From Streptomyces endocoffeicus (GTDB taxonomy: Bacteria > Actinomycetota > Actinomycetes > Streptomycetales > Streptomycetaceae): DNA of 64,000 nt. Each line of letters starts with the position of its first letter. Positions within the stretch are counted from its first letter, which is position 1. Positions 25,502-32,966 of the stretch are shown here, piece by piece. A program made the position numbers and the translations under genes. The stretch spans positions 496,001 through 560,000 of the forward strand of contig NZ_JAERRG010000002.1 in assembly GCF_016741935.1 (NCBI RefSeq), written 5' to 3'. The notes beneath the pieces were generated by a model. The model was not told the origin of the DNA and made no database searches. It saw only the letters and a program-made list of their open reading frames with translations.

Positions 25502-27136
25502 ATGAGACACACCACCCCGACCACCCTTCCTCCGACTCCGACGGGGGACCTCGGTGGATCCAGTAAAGGCGAGGCCACTGACAACCGGGCCAATGGCGGC
25601 TCGGCCGCCGACCACCGGGCCGCGCGGCGCGCTGCCTCCCGGCGTCCTGCCTCCCGGCGCCCTCCGCGCCCCGGCTGGCTGCTCACGATCGTTCTCACCG
25701 GCCAGCTCATGGCCGTCCTCGACGTCTTCATCGTCAATATCGCCGCCCCGACCGTGCGCGCCGATCTGCACGCCTCCGGCGCCGGACTGCAACTCGTCAT
25801 CGCGGGCTACACCGTCTCCTACGCCGTGCTGCTGATCACCGGCGCGCGGCTGGGCGCCCTGGTCGGCCACCGGCGGATGTTCCTGACCGGGCTCGCGGTC
25901 TTCACCGGCGCCTCGCTGGCCTGCGGGCTCGCCGCCACCACCGGACAGCTGATCGCCTTCCGGTTCGTCCAGGGCGCGGGTGCCGCGCTGATGCTGCCGC
26001 AGGTGCTGAGCCTGATCCAGCGGACGTTCACGGGCGGTTCGCGGGCACGGGCGCTGGGCGCGTACTCCGCGGTGCTGGCCTCCGGCGCCGCCGGCGGGCA
26101 GATCCTGGGCGGGCTGCTGGTCGAGGCCGATCTGCTCGGCTCCGGCTGGCGCCCGGTCTTCCTGGTGAACGTGCCGATCGGGCTCGCGCTGCTGGCCCTC
26201 GGCCCGCGGCTGCTGCACGACCCGGCCGATCCGCCGCGCCCAGCGGAGGCCCCGCGCCCAGCCGAGGCCCCGCGCCCGGCCGATGCGCCGCGCCCTCGCG
26301 GGGAGCGCGCGGCCGTCCGCCGGAGCGGCCTGGACCTGCCCGGTCTGGTGCTGCTCGCGGCCGCCGTGCTGCTGTTCACGGTGCCGCTGGTGCTCGGGCA
26401 GGAGCGGGGCTGGCCGCTGTGGTGCTGGATCGTGCTCGGGCTGAGCGCGGTCCTGGTGGCGCTCTTCGCCGCGTACGAGACCCGGCTGGCCCGGCGCGGC
26501 GGTGCGCCGCTGATCTCCCCCAGGGTGGTGCGGGCGCCGGGGATGCCGCGCGCGGTGATCCGTATCGCACTGGGGATGGCGGCCAACGCGGGGTTCCTGT
26601 TCGCCCTGACCCTGCATGTGCAGGGCGGGCTCGGCTACAGCCCGTTGCGGGCGGGGCTGACATTCGTCCCCACGGCGGTCGCGTTCGGCGTCGTGGGCCT
26701 CAACTGGCGGCGGCTGCCCGCCCGCTGGCACGCCGCCACCGTCCCGGGCGGATTCCTGCTGGCGGCCGCCTCGTTCGCCGGAGCCGGTCTGGCCCTGCGC
26801 GACGGCACGGACGGCGGCCCATGGCTCCTCGTCGCCCTTACGGCTTCCGGCGCGGGGCTCTCGCTGGCCTACAGCCCCCTGCTCACACGGACGTTGGCGA
26901 CCGTAAGGCAGCAGGACGCGGCGGACGCCAGCGGGGTGCTGGTGACAGCGGCTCAACTCGGCCTGCTCACCGGCGTCGCGGTCTTCGGGGCGGTGTTCCT
27001 GAGCGCGGCGGACGATACGGTGCCCAGTGCGGGTGCCTCCGCGGAGGCCCTGTGGGTGACCTGCGTCGCCTTGGCCGGGGCCGCGCTGTGCGGAGCACTG
27101 ATGAGTCTGGTGAGACGAGTGGGGCATCTCCGCTGA
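25502..27136 (+). CDS. MFS transporter, DHA2 (14-TM drug exporter) type
   Basis: 544 residues; proton-driven export of small molecules. A basic, disordered N-terminus of about 55 residues precedes the first helix (LLTIVLTGQLMAVLDVFIVNIAAP, motif D1-like). The motif A-like GARLGALVGHRRMFL and the motif C region (LGAYSAVLASGAAGGQILGGLL) identify the DHA2/EmrB class. A proline/alanine repeat (PPRPAEAPRPAEAPRPADAP) lies in the central cytoplasmic loop. ATG 25502 chosen (MRHTTPTT); the open frame extends back to 24479 antisense to the regulator and is spurious. The substrate is unknown; the divergent XRE gene probably controls it. Confidence 0.92.
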   Translation: MRHTTPTTLPPTPTGDLGGSSKGEATDNRANGGSAADHRAARRAASRRPASRRPPRPGWLLTIVLTGQLMAVLDVFIVNIAAPTVRADLHASGAGLQLVIAGYTVSYAVLLITGARLGALVGHRRMFLTGLAVFTGASLACGLAATTGQLIAFRFVQGAGAALMLPQVLSLIQRTFTGGSRARALGAYSAVLASGAAGGQILGGLLVEADLLGSGWRPVFLVNVPIGLALLALGPRLLHDPADPPRPAEAPRPAEAPRPADAPRPRGERAAVRRSGLDLPGLVLLAAAVLLFTVPLVLGQERGWPLWCWIVLGLSAVLVALFAAYETRLARRGGAPLISPRVVRAPGMPRAVIRIALGMAANAGFLFALTLHVQGGLGYSPLRAGLTFVPTAVAFGVVGLNWRRLPARWHAATVPGGFLLAAASFAGAGLALRDGTDGGPWLLVALTASGAGLSLAYSPLLTRTLATVRQQDAADASGVLVTAAQLGLLTGVAVFGAVFLSAADDTVPSAGASAEALWVTCVALAGAALCGALMSLVRRVGHLR

Positions 27137-27214
27137 CCTGCGCGTCGTCCCATGGCAGAATCGGACGGCCGGAGGGGGATGGGGCCGACACGTCCGATGG
27201 GGAGGGCAGGTGGG

Positions 27215-27373
27215 ATGCGGACCAGCATCCTCGATGCGATCGAGGACCCGTCCCGCAGGGCACGAGCGGGCATCGTGTGCCCGTCCTGCGGCTCCGGACA
27301 TGTGGCACAGGTCCTCGGTGACAACGGCGGTGTTTCCTACGTGTGTACGGCCTGCGGCCATAGCTGGAGCTGA
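27215..27373 (+). CDS. small zinc-ribbon protein, 52 aa
   Basis: MRTSILDAIEDPSRRARAG followed by a zinc ribbon: CPSCGSGH (Cys pair 1), VAQVLGDNGGVSYV, CTACGHSWS (Cys pair 2). Two CxxC knuckles about 18 residues apart form a rubredoxin-like/TFIIS-like ribbon. ATG 27215 has GGAGGG 8 nt upstream; an earlier in-frame ATG at 27152 would add a Gly/Arg leader without a ribosome site. The function is unknown. The next gene, also a two-knuckle zinc protein, starts 5 bp later, so the two are probably cotranslated. Confidence 0.75.
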   Translation: MRTSILDAIEDPSRRARAGIVCPSCGSGHVAQVLGDNGGVSYVCTACGHSWS

Positions 27374-27378
27374 GTGAG

Positions 27379-27612
27379 ATGGGAGCCCACAGCCGGAAGT
27401 GCGACTGGTGCGGCACCGGCACACCGATCGTCCGCGATATGGAGCCGCTCAACTCCGACTACCAGTACTGGTGTGCGGAGTGCGCGCGGGCGCTGATCAT
27501 CAGAGGCGATCCCATCGAGACCTACCGTGAGCTCGAAGGGGAGCCGATCTACGGCCGGCTCCTCGACGAGCACTGCACGCTGAAGCGTTTCTATTCGTTC
27601 GCGACGGCGTAA
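27379..27612 (+). CDS. small CxxC zinc-binding protein, 77 aa
   Basis: Reads MGAHSRKCDWCGTGTPIVRD, then YQYWCAECARALIIRGD, then YRELEGEPIYGRLLDEHC. Four cysteines in two CxxC pairs could bind one zinc, and the C-terminal half is helical. No named family is recognised. ATG 27379 with GTGAG just upstream, immediately after the preceding zinc-ribbon gene. The pair lies between the MFS gene and the second tRNA-Ala; roles in transcription or RNA contact are guesses. Confidence 0.75.
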   Translation: MGAHSRKCDWCGTGTPIVRDMEPLNSDYQYWCAECARALIIRGDPIETYRELEGEPIYGRLLDEHCTLKRFYSFATA

Positions 27613-27669
27613 CGGGGATCTGCTCCGGCCTCCGGCCAATCGATTTGGCGGAAGGCCGGGGCGTCCGTG

Positions 27670-27675
27670 TAATGT
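27670..27675 (+). promoter_or_regulatory. -10 box TAATGT for tRNA-Ala copy 2
   Basis: TAATGT, with TTGGCG at 27645-27650 as a possible -35 (19-bp spacer), 38 bp before the tRNA. Confidence 0.45.
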
Positions 27676-27713
27676 AGGCGTCGCCGCCGGGGAAACCGGG
27701 CGGAGCGAGACCT

Positions 27714-27786
27714 GGGGCTATAGCTCAGTTGGTAGAGCGCCTGCATGGCATGCAGGAGGTCAGGAGTTCAATTCTCCTTAGCTCCA
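27714..27786 (+). tRNA. tRNA-Ala(GGC), copy 2
   Basis: Identical in all 73 positions to the copy at 24291; anticodon GGC at 27747-27749, no encoded CCA. The flanks differ except for the two bases after the discriminator. It lies directly upstream of the leuS leader. Confidence 0.97.
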
Positions 27787-27795
27787 CATCGAGGA

Positions 27796-27823
27796 GGCGG
27801 GTCGTCCGTAAGGGCGGCCCGCC
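27796..27823 (+). terminator. terminator after tRNA-Ala copy 2
   Basis: Near-perfect 12-nt arms (T-G pairs; one C-C at the loop end) around GTAA, followed by TTT. Confidence 0.75.
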
Positions 27824-27879
27824 TTTCGCGTCGCGTGACGAGGGCCACCGCCTCCGTGCGGCCCGTCCGCGCCCTGCGG

Positions 27880-27885
27880 TAACCT
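27880..27885 (+). promoter_or_regulatory. -10 box TAACCT for the leuS leader
   Basis: TAACCT ends exactly 6 nt before the leader-peptide ATG 27892, so transcription should start at or next to the A of ATG. Confidence 0.65.
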
Positions 27886-27891
27886 GGCCCC

Positions 27892-27930
27892 ATGCGTGCC
27901 GTACGCCTTCTGCTTAGCGGGCCGCGCTGA
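27892..27930 (+). CDS. leuS leader peptide MRAVRLLLSGPR
   Basis: A 12-codon frame, ATG CGT GCC GTA CGC CTT CTG CTT AGC GGG CCG CGC TGA. Three consecutive Leu codons, two of them CTT (rare in high-GC Streptomyces, which strongly prefer CTG/CTC), sit in front of the leucyl-tRNA synthetase gene. The ATG lies 6 nt after a -10 box, so the peptide is probably made from a leaderless mRNA. The stop overlaps the first arm of a large hairpin and an intrinsic terminator follows, the plan of classical amino-acid attenuators (trp, his, leu operons). When charged tRNA-Leu is scarce the ribosome would stall on the Leu codons and alter folding so transcription reaches leuS (inference). Confidence 0.75.
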   Translation: MRAVRLLLSGPR

Positions 27931-27999
27931 TCAGTACCGACCGAGTACAGCTCCGGTCGGTATCAGCGCGGCGTCCCCTCCTGTGCGAGGGGTCTTTTT
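27921..27999 (+). promoter_or_regulatory. leuS transcription attenuator (hairpin plus intrinsic terminator)
   Basis: Hairpin 1: GCCGCGCTGAT (27921-27931) pairs with ATCAGCGCGGC (27962-27972), and TACCGACC (27935-27942) with GGTCGGTA (27955-27962). The terminator is CCCCTC (27975-27980), loop CTGTGC, GAGGGG (27987-27992), then TCTTTTT. A U tract is exceptional among the terminators of this window. Hairpin 1 begins inside the last codons of the leader peptide, so ribosome position decides whether it forms. leuS starts 64 bp after the U tract. Confidence 0.75.
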
Positions 28000-28062
28000 G
28001 TTTCGGAAGCAGGTTCCGCTGCGTTGCCGCAGGCAGAGACGACCGATGGAGCTTTGAGGACC

Positions 28063-30939
28063 ATGAGCGAGACCAATGCCGCGGCCGAGGTGGCCGCGCC
28101 GCACCGCTACACGGCCGCCCTGGCCGCCGACGTCGAAGCCCGCTGGCAGGACTTCTGGGACGCGCACGGCACGTATGAGGCGCCCAATCCGAGCGGCGAC
28201 CTGGCAGGCGACGCCGAGGCCGTCGCCCGGCCCAAGAAGTTCGTCATGGACATGTTCCCGTATCCCTCGGGCGCGGGACTGCACGTGGGTCATCCGCTGG
28301 GCTACATCGCCACCGATGTGTTCGCCCGCTACCACCGCATGACGGGCCACAACGTCCTGCACACCCTGGGCTTCGACGCCTTCGGCCTGCCCGCCGAGCA
28401 GTACGCGGTGCAGACCGGCACCCACCCGCGGGTCAGCACCGAGGCCAACATCGAGAACATGCGGCGGCAGCTGCGCCGGCTGGGCCTGGGCCACGACAAG
28501 CGCCGCTCGTTCGCGACGATCGACCCGGACTACTACAAGTGGACCCAGTGGATCTTCCTGCGGATCTTCAACTCCTGGTACGACCCGGAGGCGAAGACGG
28601 CGCGCCCCATCGACACCCTGGTCCAGCGGTTCGCCTCCGGTGAGCGCACCACCCCCGACGGCCGCCCCTGGGCCGAGCTGACCGAGTCCGAGCGCTCCGA
28701 CATCCTGGGCGACTACCGCCTGGCCTACGCCTCGGACGCGCCCGTCAACTGGTGCCCCGGCCTGGGCACCGTGCTGGCCAACGAGGAGGTCACCGCGGAC
28801 GGCCGCTCCGAGCGCGGCAACTTCCCGGTCTTCAAGGCCAAGCTGCGCCAGTGGAACATGCGCATCACCGCCTACGCCGACCGGCTGCTGGACGACCTGG
28901 ACGAGCTGGACTGGCCCGAGGCCATCAAGCTGCAGCAGCGCAACTGGATCGGCCGCAGCGAGGGCGCCCGGGTCGACTTCCCGGTGGCCGAACACCCCGA
29001 CGCCAGGATCACGATCTTCACCACCCGCCAGGACACCCTGTTCGGCGCCACCTACATGGTCCTGGCGCCCGAGCACGGCCTGGTGGACGAGATCGTCCCG
29101 GCCGCCTGGCCCGAGGGCACCCACGACGTCTGGACCGGCGGCCACACCACCCCGGCTGAGGCCGTCGACGCCTACCGCAAACAGGCCGCGGCCAAGTCCG
29201 ACGTCGAGCGGCAGGCCGAGGCCAAGGAGAAGACCGGCGTCTTCACCGGCGCGTACGCCGTCAACCCGGTCAGCGGTGAGCGGGTGCCGGTCTTCATCGC
29301 CGACTACGTCCTGATGGGCTACGGCACCGGCGCGATCATGGCCGTCCCGGCCCACGACAGCCGTGACTTCGCCTTCGCCCGCGCTTTCGAGCTGCCCATG
29401 CGCTGTGTCGTCGAGCCCTCGGACGATCGCGGCACCGACCCGTCCACCTGGGACGACGCCTTCGCCTCGTACGACGCGAAGATCGTCAACTCGACGGGGG
29501 AGTCCGTATCGCTGGACGGGCTGGGCGTCGTCGAGGCCAAGGCGCGCATCACCGAGTGGCTGGAGTCCCGCTCCATCGGCGAGGGCACCGTCAACTACCG
29601 GCTGCGCGACTGGCTGTTCAGCCGGCAGCGCTACTGGGGCGAGCCCTTCCCGATCGTCTACGACGAGGAGGGCGTGGCCCACTCCCTGCCCGAGTCGATG
29701 CTGCCCCTGGAGCTGCCCGAGGTCGAGGACTACTCGCCGCGCACCTTCGACCCGGACGACTCCGACACCTCCCCGGAGACCCCGCTGTCCCGGAACGAGG
29801 AGTGGGTCAACGTGGTGCTGGACCTGGGCGACGGCCGCGGGCCGCGGCCGTTCCGCCGCGAGACCAACACCATGCCCAACTGGGCCGGCTCCTGCTGGTA
29901 CGAGCTGCGCTACCTGGACCCGCACAACAGCGAGCGGCTGGTCGACCCGGAGGCCGAGCGCTACTGGATGGGGCCGCGTGAGGGGCAGCCGCACGGCGGT
30001 GTCGACCTGTACGTGGGCGGCGCCGAGCACGCGGTGCTGCATCTGCTGTACGCCCGGTTCTGGTCCAAGGTGCTGTTCGACCTGGGGCATGTCTCCTCGG
30101 TCGAGCCGTTCCACAAGCTGTACAACCAGGGCATGATCCAGGCGTATGTCTACCGGGACAGCCGCGGAATCGCCGTCCCGGCCGCCGAGGTCGAGGAGCG
30201 GGACGGGGCCTACTGGTACAACGGCGAGAAGGTCTCCCGGCTGCTGGGCAAGATGGGCAAGTCCCTGAAGAACGCCGTCACGCCGGACGAGATCTGCGCC
30301 GAGTACGGGGCCGACACGCTGCGGCTGTACGAGATGGCCATGGGCCCGCTGGACGTCTCGCGGCCCTGGGACACCCGCGCGGTCGTCGGCCAGTACCGGC
30401 TGCTGCAGCGGCTGTGGCGCAATGTCGTCGACGAGGGCACCGGAGAGGTCACCGTCGTCGACACCGCGCCCGACGAGGCGACGCTGCGCGTCCTGCACAA
30501 GGCGATCGACGGCGTCCGGCAGGACATGGAGGGCCTGCGCTTCAACACCGCCATCGCCAAGATCACCGAGCTGAACAACCACGTCACCAAGGTGCGCGAG
30601 GTGCCCCGCTCGGTGGCCGAGGGGCTGGTGCTGCTGATCTCGCCGCTGGCCCCGCATGTCGCGGAGGAGCTGTGGCGCAGGCTGGGCCACTCCGGGTCGG
30701 TCGTCCACGAGTCCTTCCCGGTCGCCGATCCGGAGTACGTCGTGGACGAGACCGTCACCTGTGTGGTGCAGGTCAAGGGCAAGGTCAAGGCCCGACTGGA
30801 GGTCGCGCCCTCGGTCTCGGACGAGGAGCTGGAGGCGCTGGCGGTGGGTGACCCGGCGGTCGTGGCGGCGCTGAACGGCGCGGGCATCCGTAAGGTCATC
30901 GTGCGGGCGCCGAAGCTGGTGAACATCGTTCCGGCCTGA
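28063..30939 (+). CDS. leuS: Leucyl-tRNA synthetase
   Basis: Charges tRNA-Leu with leucine; class Ia synthetase, 958 residues. HIGH-type motif HVGH at 74-77 ([18 protein letters not shown]), the CP1 editing domain in the middle ([31 protein letters not shown]), KMSKS-type KMGKS at 730-734, then an anticodon-binding helical domain and a C-terminal tail ([14 protein letters not shown]). ATG 28063 ([18 protein letters not shown]) with TGAGGA upstream; the frame is open from 28024 within the attenuator leader but without a ribosome site. Regulation is probably by the leader-peptide attenuator at 27892-27999. Confidence 0.98.
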   Translation: MSETNAAAEVAAPHRYTAALAADVEARWQDFWDAHGTYEAPNPSGDLAGDAEAVARPKKFVMDMFPYPSGAGLHVGHPLGYIATDVFARYHRMTGHNVLHTLGFDAFGLPAEQYAVQTGTHPRVSTEANIENMRRQLRRLGLGHDKRRSFATIDPDYYKWTQWIFLRIFNSWYDPEAKTARPIDTLVQRFASGERTTPDGRPWAELTESERSDILGDYRLAYASDAPVNWCPGLGTVLANEEVTADGRSERGNFPVFKAKLRQWNMRITAYADRLLDDLDELDWPEAIKLQQRNWIGRSEGARVDFPVAEHPDARITIFTTRQDTLFGATYMVLAPEHGLVDEIVPAAWPEGTHDVWTGGHTTPAEAVDAYRKQAAAKSDVERQAEAKEKTGVFTGAYAVNPVSGERVPVFIADYVLMGYGTGAIMAVPAHDSRDFAFARAFELPMRCVVEPSDDRGTDPSTWDDAFASYDAKIVNSTGESVSLDGLGVVEAKARITEWLESRSIGEGTVNYRLRDWLFSRQRYWGEPFPIVYDEEGVAHSLPESMLPLELPEVEDYSPRTFDPDDSDTSPETPLSRNEEWVNVVLDLGDGRGPRPFRRETNTMPNWAGSCWYELRYLDPHNSERLVDPEAERYWMGPREGQPHGGVDLYVGGAEHAVLHLLYARFWSKVLFDLGHVSSVEPFHKLYNQGMIQAYVYRDSRGIAVPAAEVEERDGAYWYNGEKVSRLLGKMGKSLKNAVTPDEICAEYGADTLRLYEMAMGPLDVSRPWDTRAVVGQYRLLQRLWRNVVDEGTGEVTVVDTAPDEATLRVLHKAIDGVRQDMEGLRFNTAIAKITELNNHVTKVREVPRSVAEGLVLLISPLAPHVAEELWRRLGHSGSVVHESFPVADPEYVVDETVTCVVQVKGKVKARLEVAPSVSDEELEALAVGDPAVVAALNGAGIRKVIVRAPKLVNIVPA

Positions 30940-30955
30940 TCGGCTTTTCATGTGT

Positions 30956-30994
30956 GGGCGGGTTGGGGGTTCGTCAGGAACCTCTGACCCGCCC
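30956..30994 (+). terminator. terminator after leuS
   Basis: Arms GGGCGGGT (30956-30963) and ACCCGCCC (30987-30994) with an inner GGTTC/GAACC stem, 17 bp after the stop. Confidence 0.75.
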
Positions 30995-31055
30995 GGCGCG
31001 TTTACGCTGAGAGGACGACCGCCACCGTGCCGTGACCGCCGCCCCAAGGAGCGCC

Positions 31056-31814
31056 ATGGAAGCCATCTGGATCCTGCTGACGCTTTTCGTCCTGATCATG
31101 CTGGCGGGGGTCTATGGGGTCGTTCGCGCGGTCAGGGCGGCCAAGCGCGGTATCGACCGTACGGTGCACCAGGCCCGTGTCACGGTGGAGGAGACCAGAC
31201 TCCGGGCCCGGCAGCTCGCCCAGCCGGGCGCGACCGGCGAGCTCGCCCAGCTGCGGCTCTCCCTGCGCGGCTCGATGCGCGCCACCGGGCAGGCGCTGCA
31301 GGCGGCCGCCCCGCAAGACCGGTCCCTGTCGGAGTCGTTGGGCCTGTTCCAGCGGCTGAGCAGCCATGCGCTGGACCTGGAAGCGGATCTGAAGCGGCTG
31401 GAGCAGGAGCCCGACAGGTCCCGGCTCGCCGCCCTGCTGCCCGAGATGCGGGAGCGTACGCAGCGGATCACCCATTCGGCCGACTCGCTGCGCTGGGCGG
31501 TGCAGGAGCGGACGCATCGGATGGCGCACGACGATCTGGACTCGCTGGGCCGCGAGATCGAGATGGAGGCGGGGGCGCTGCGGCACTGGACGGCGGTGGA
31601 GCCGGACGAGCCGCTGGCGGCGCCCGAGGCGGGTTCACGATCTGGGCCCGACGCGGGGGTGCGCCCTGGGCCCGAGGCAGGGGTGCGACCGGGGCCCGAG
31701 GCGGGGCAGGAGCCGGAGCCGCCCCGGCCGCCGCTCGGGGCGAGGCCGAATCCGGAGCCCCAGGCGTGGCAGAAGCCCTGGCAGAAGTCCCCCCGTCCCG
31801 AGAACACGGCCTGA
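31056..31814 (+). CDS. membrane-anchored coiled-coil protein (unknown)
   Basis: 252 residues. N-terminal membrane anchor MEAIWILLTLFVLIMLAGVYGVV, then a long helical, charged region (about 25-175: VHQARVTVEETRLRARQLAQ, FQRLSSHALDLEADLKRLEQE, MRERTQRITHSADSLR) that looks like a coiled coil, and a Pro/Gly-rich tail with a tandem RPGPEAGV repeat. ATG 31056 follows AAGGAG by 4 nt; earlier in-frame starts lack one. The function is unknown; such proteins often scaffold at the cell membrane. Confidence 0.75.
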   Translation: MEAIWILLTLFVLIMLAGVYGVVRAVRAAKRGIDRTVHQARVTVEETRLRARQLAQPGATGELAQLRLSLRGSMRATGQALQAAAPQDRSLSESLGLFQRLSSHALDLEADLKRLEQEPDRSRLAALLPEMRERTQRITHSADSLRWAVQERTHRMAHDDLDSLGREIEMEAGALRHWTAVEPDEPLAAPEAGSRSGPDAGVRPGPEAGVRPGPEAGQEPEPPRPPLGARPNPEPQAWQKPWQKSPRPENTA

Positions 31815-31815
31815 G

Positions 31816-31877
31816 ACCCCGAAACTCCGAACCCCCGAAACCCCGAACCCCCGAACCCCGAAACTCCGAACTCCCCG
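31816..31877. repeat. CCCCGAA-type short tandem repeats
   Basis: Seven to eight imperfect copies of an 8-9 bp unit (CCCCCGAA / ACTCCGAA) directly after the stop codon. No function evident. Confidence 0.8.
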
Positions 31878-31987
31878 GAATGAACCCGGTCTGAGAACAG
31901 GATCTGAGTCACGTCTGAACAGGGCATGATCGGCAAGGCAATTGATCATCCGGTGGGGTCGCGCTGTCGGCAGGCGCCATCCCCCGA

Positions 31988-31993
31988 TAACCT
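31988..31993 (+). promoter_or_regulatory. -10 box TAACCT of leaderless degV
   Basis: TAACCT, 7 nt, ATG 32001, with no ribosome site. The same hexamer as at the leuS leader. Confidence 0.55.
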
Positions 31994-32000
31994 CCCAGTC

Positions 32001-32846
32001 ATGTCCCGCCATGTCGCGATCGTGACCGATTCCACGGCGTACTTGCCGCAGGATGCGATGGAGCGGCACCGCATCACCGCCGTGCCGCTGACGGTGGTGC
32101 TCGGAGACCGGGCCCTGGAAGAGGGCACCGAGATCTCGGCCCGGTCCCTCGCGCAGGCGCTGCAGAAGCGGAAGCCGGTGACGACATCCCGGCCCAGTCC
32201 GGAGATGTTCGCGGCCGCCTATCGGGCCGCCGCCGAGGAGGGCGCGACGGGCATCGTCTCCCTGCATCTGTCGGCCGAGTTCTCCGGGACCTACGACGCG
32301 GCGGTGCTCGCGGCACAGGACGCGCCCGTTCCGGTGCGGGTGGTGGACAGCGGAATGGTCGCGATGGCACTCGGCTTCTGCGCGCTGGCGGCGGCCGAGA
32401 CGGCGGAGGGCGGCGGCACGCTGGACGAGGCCGTGGCGGCGGCGGAGAAGCGGGCAGACAGCACGGCCGCCTACTTCTACGTCGACACCCTCGACTATCT
32501 CCGGCGCGGGGGCCGCATCGGCGCGGCCCAGGCACTGCTCGGCTCGGCGCTCGCGGTCAAACCGCTGCTCCAGCTCGACGAGGGGCGGATCGAGCTGCGG
32601 GAGAAGGTCCGCACCGCCTCGAAGGCCATCGCCCGGCTCGAGGAGATCGTGGTGGAGCGGGCCGGCCGGAGCCCGGTGGACATCGCGGTGCAGCACCTGG
32701 CGGCGGGCGAACGGGCGGCGGCGCTCGCGGAGCGGCTGCGGGAGCGGGTGCCGGGGCTGGCGGAGCTGTATGTGAGCGAGGTGGGCGCGGTGATCGGGGC
32801 GCACACCGGGCCGGGGCTGCTGGGGGCGGTGGTCTCTCCGCGATAG
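32001..32846 (+). CDS. DegV family fatty-acid-binding protein
   Basis: 281 residues. DegV proteins bind a fatty acid and, in Firmicutes, act as FakB with the kinase FakA to phosphorylate fatty acids. Motifs: IVTDSTAYLP, TSRPSPEMF, HLSAEFSGTYDAA, VVDSGMVAMALGF, TLDYLRRGGRIG and the C-terminal GAHTGPG. ATG 32001 begins MSRHVAIVTDS and seems leaderless. No fakA gene is nearby. The next operon is comEA-comEC. Confidence 0.92.
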   Translation: MSRHVAIVTDSTAYLPQDAMERHRITAVPLTVVLGDRALEEGTEISARSLAQALQKRKPVTTSRPSPEMFAAAYRAAAEEGATGIVSLHLSAEFSGTYDAAVLAAQDAPVPVRVVDSGMVAMALGFCALAAAETAEGGGTLDEAVAAAEKRADSTAAYFYVDTLDYLRRGGRIGAAQALLGSALAVKPLLQLDEGRIELREKVRTASKAIARLEEIVVERAGRSPVDIAVQHLAAGERAAALAERLRERVPGLAELYVSEVGAVIGAHTGPGLLGAVVSPR

Positions 32847-32887
32847 CGGAGGGTGGCGGAGGCTCTTCACTCGGCGGGGTGACGGAG

Positions 32888-32896
32888 TTGTCCACA
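32888..32896 (+). promoter_or_regulatory. DnaA-box-like site TTGTCCACA
   Basis: An exact match to the Streptomyces DnaA-box consensus, followed 10 bp later by a weaker TTATCCCCG (32906-32914). It lies in the 120-bp gap upstream of the comEA-like gene, so may regulate it rather than mark an origin. Confidence 0.45.
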
Positions 32897-32966
32897 ACGC
32901 GGGGGTTATCCCCGGGAATTGATGCGGATCAGCGCGATCGGCTCCATGTGCCTACCGTCAGGTGGC

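Noticed and set aside
24386..27136. Biosynthetic or resistance gene cluster around the MFS exporter
   Set aside because: Only a regulator and exporter are present, with no enzymes of secondary metabolism nearby.
27931..31047. Antisense open frame of 1038 codons opposite leuS
   Set aside because: Pure shadow of a strongly conserved synthetase; no ribosome site or domain.
32888..32914. Replication origin at the DnaA-like boxes
   Set aside because: Only one perfect and one weak box. Streptomyces oriC has many boxes and lies between dnaA and dnaN, which are not here.
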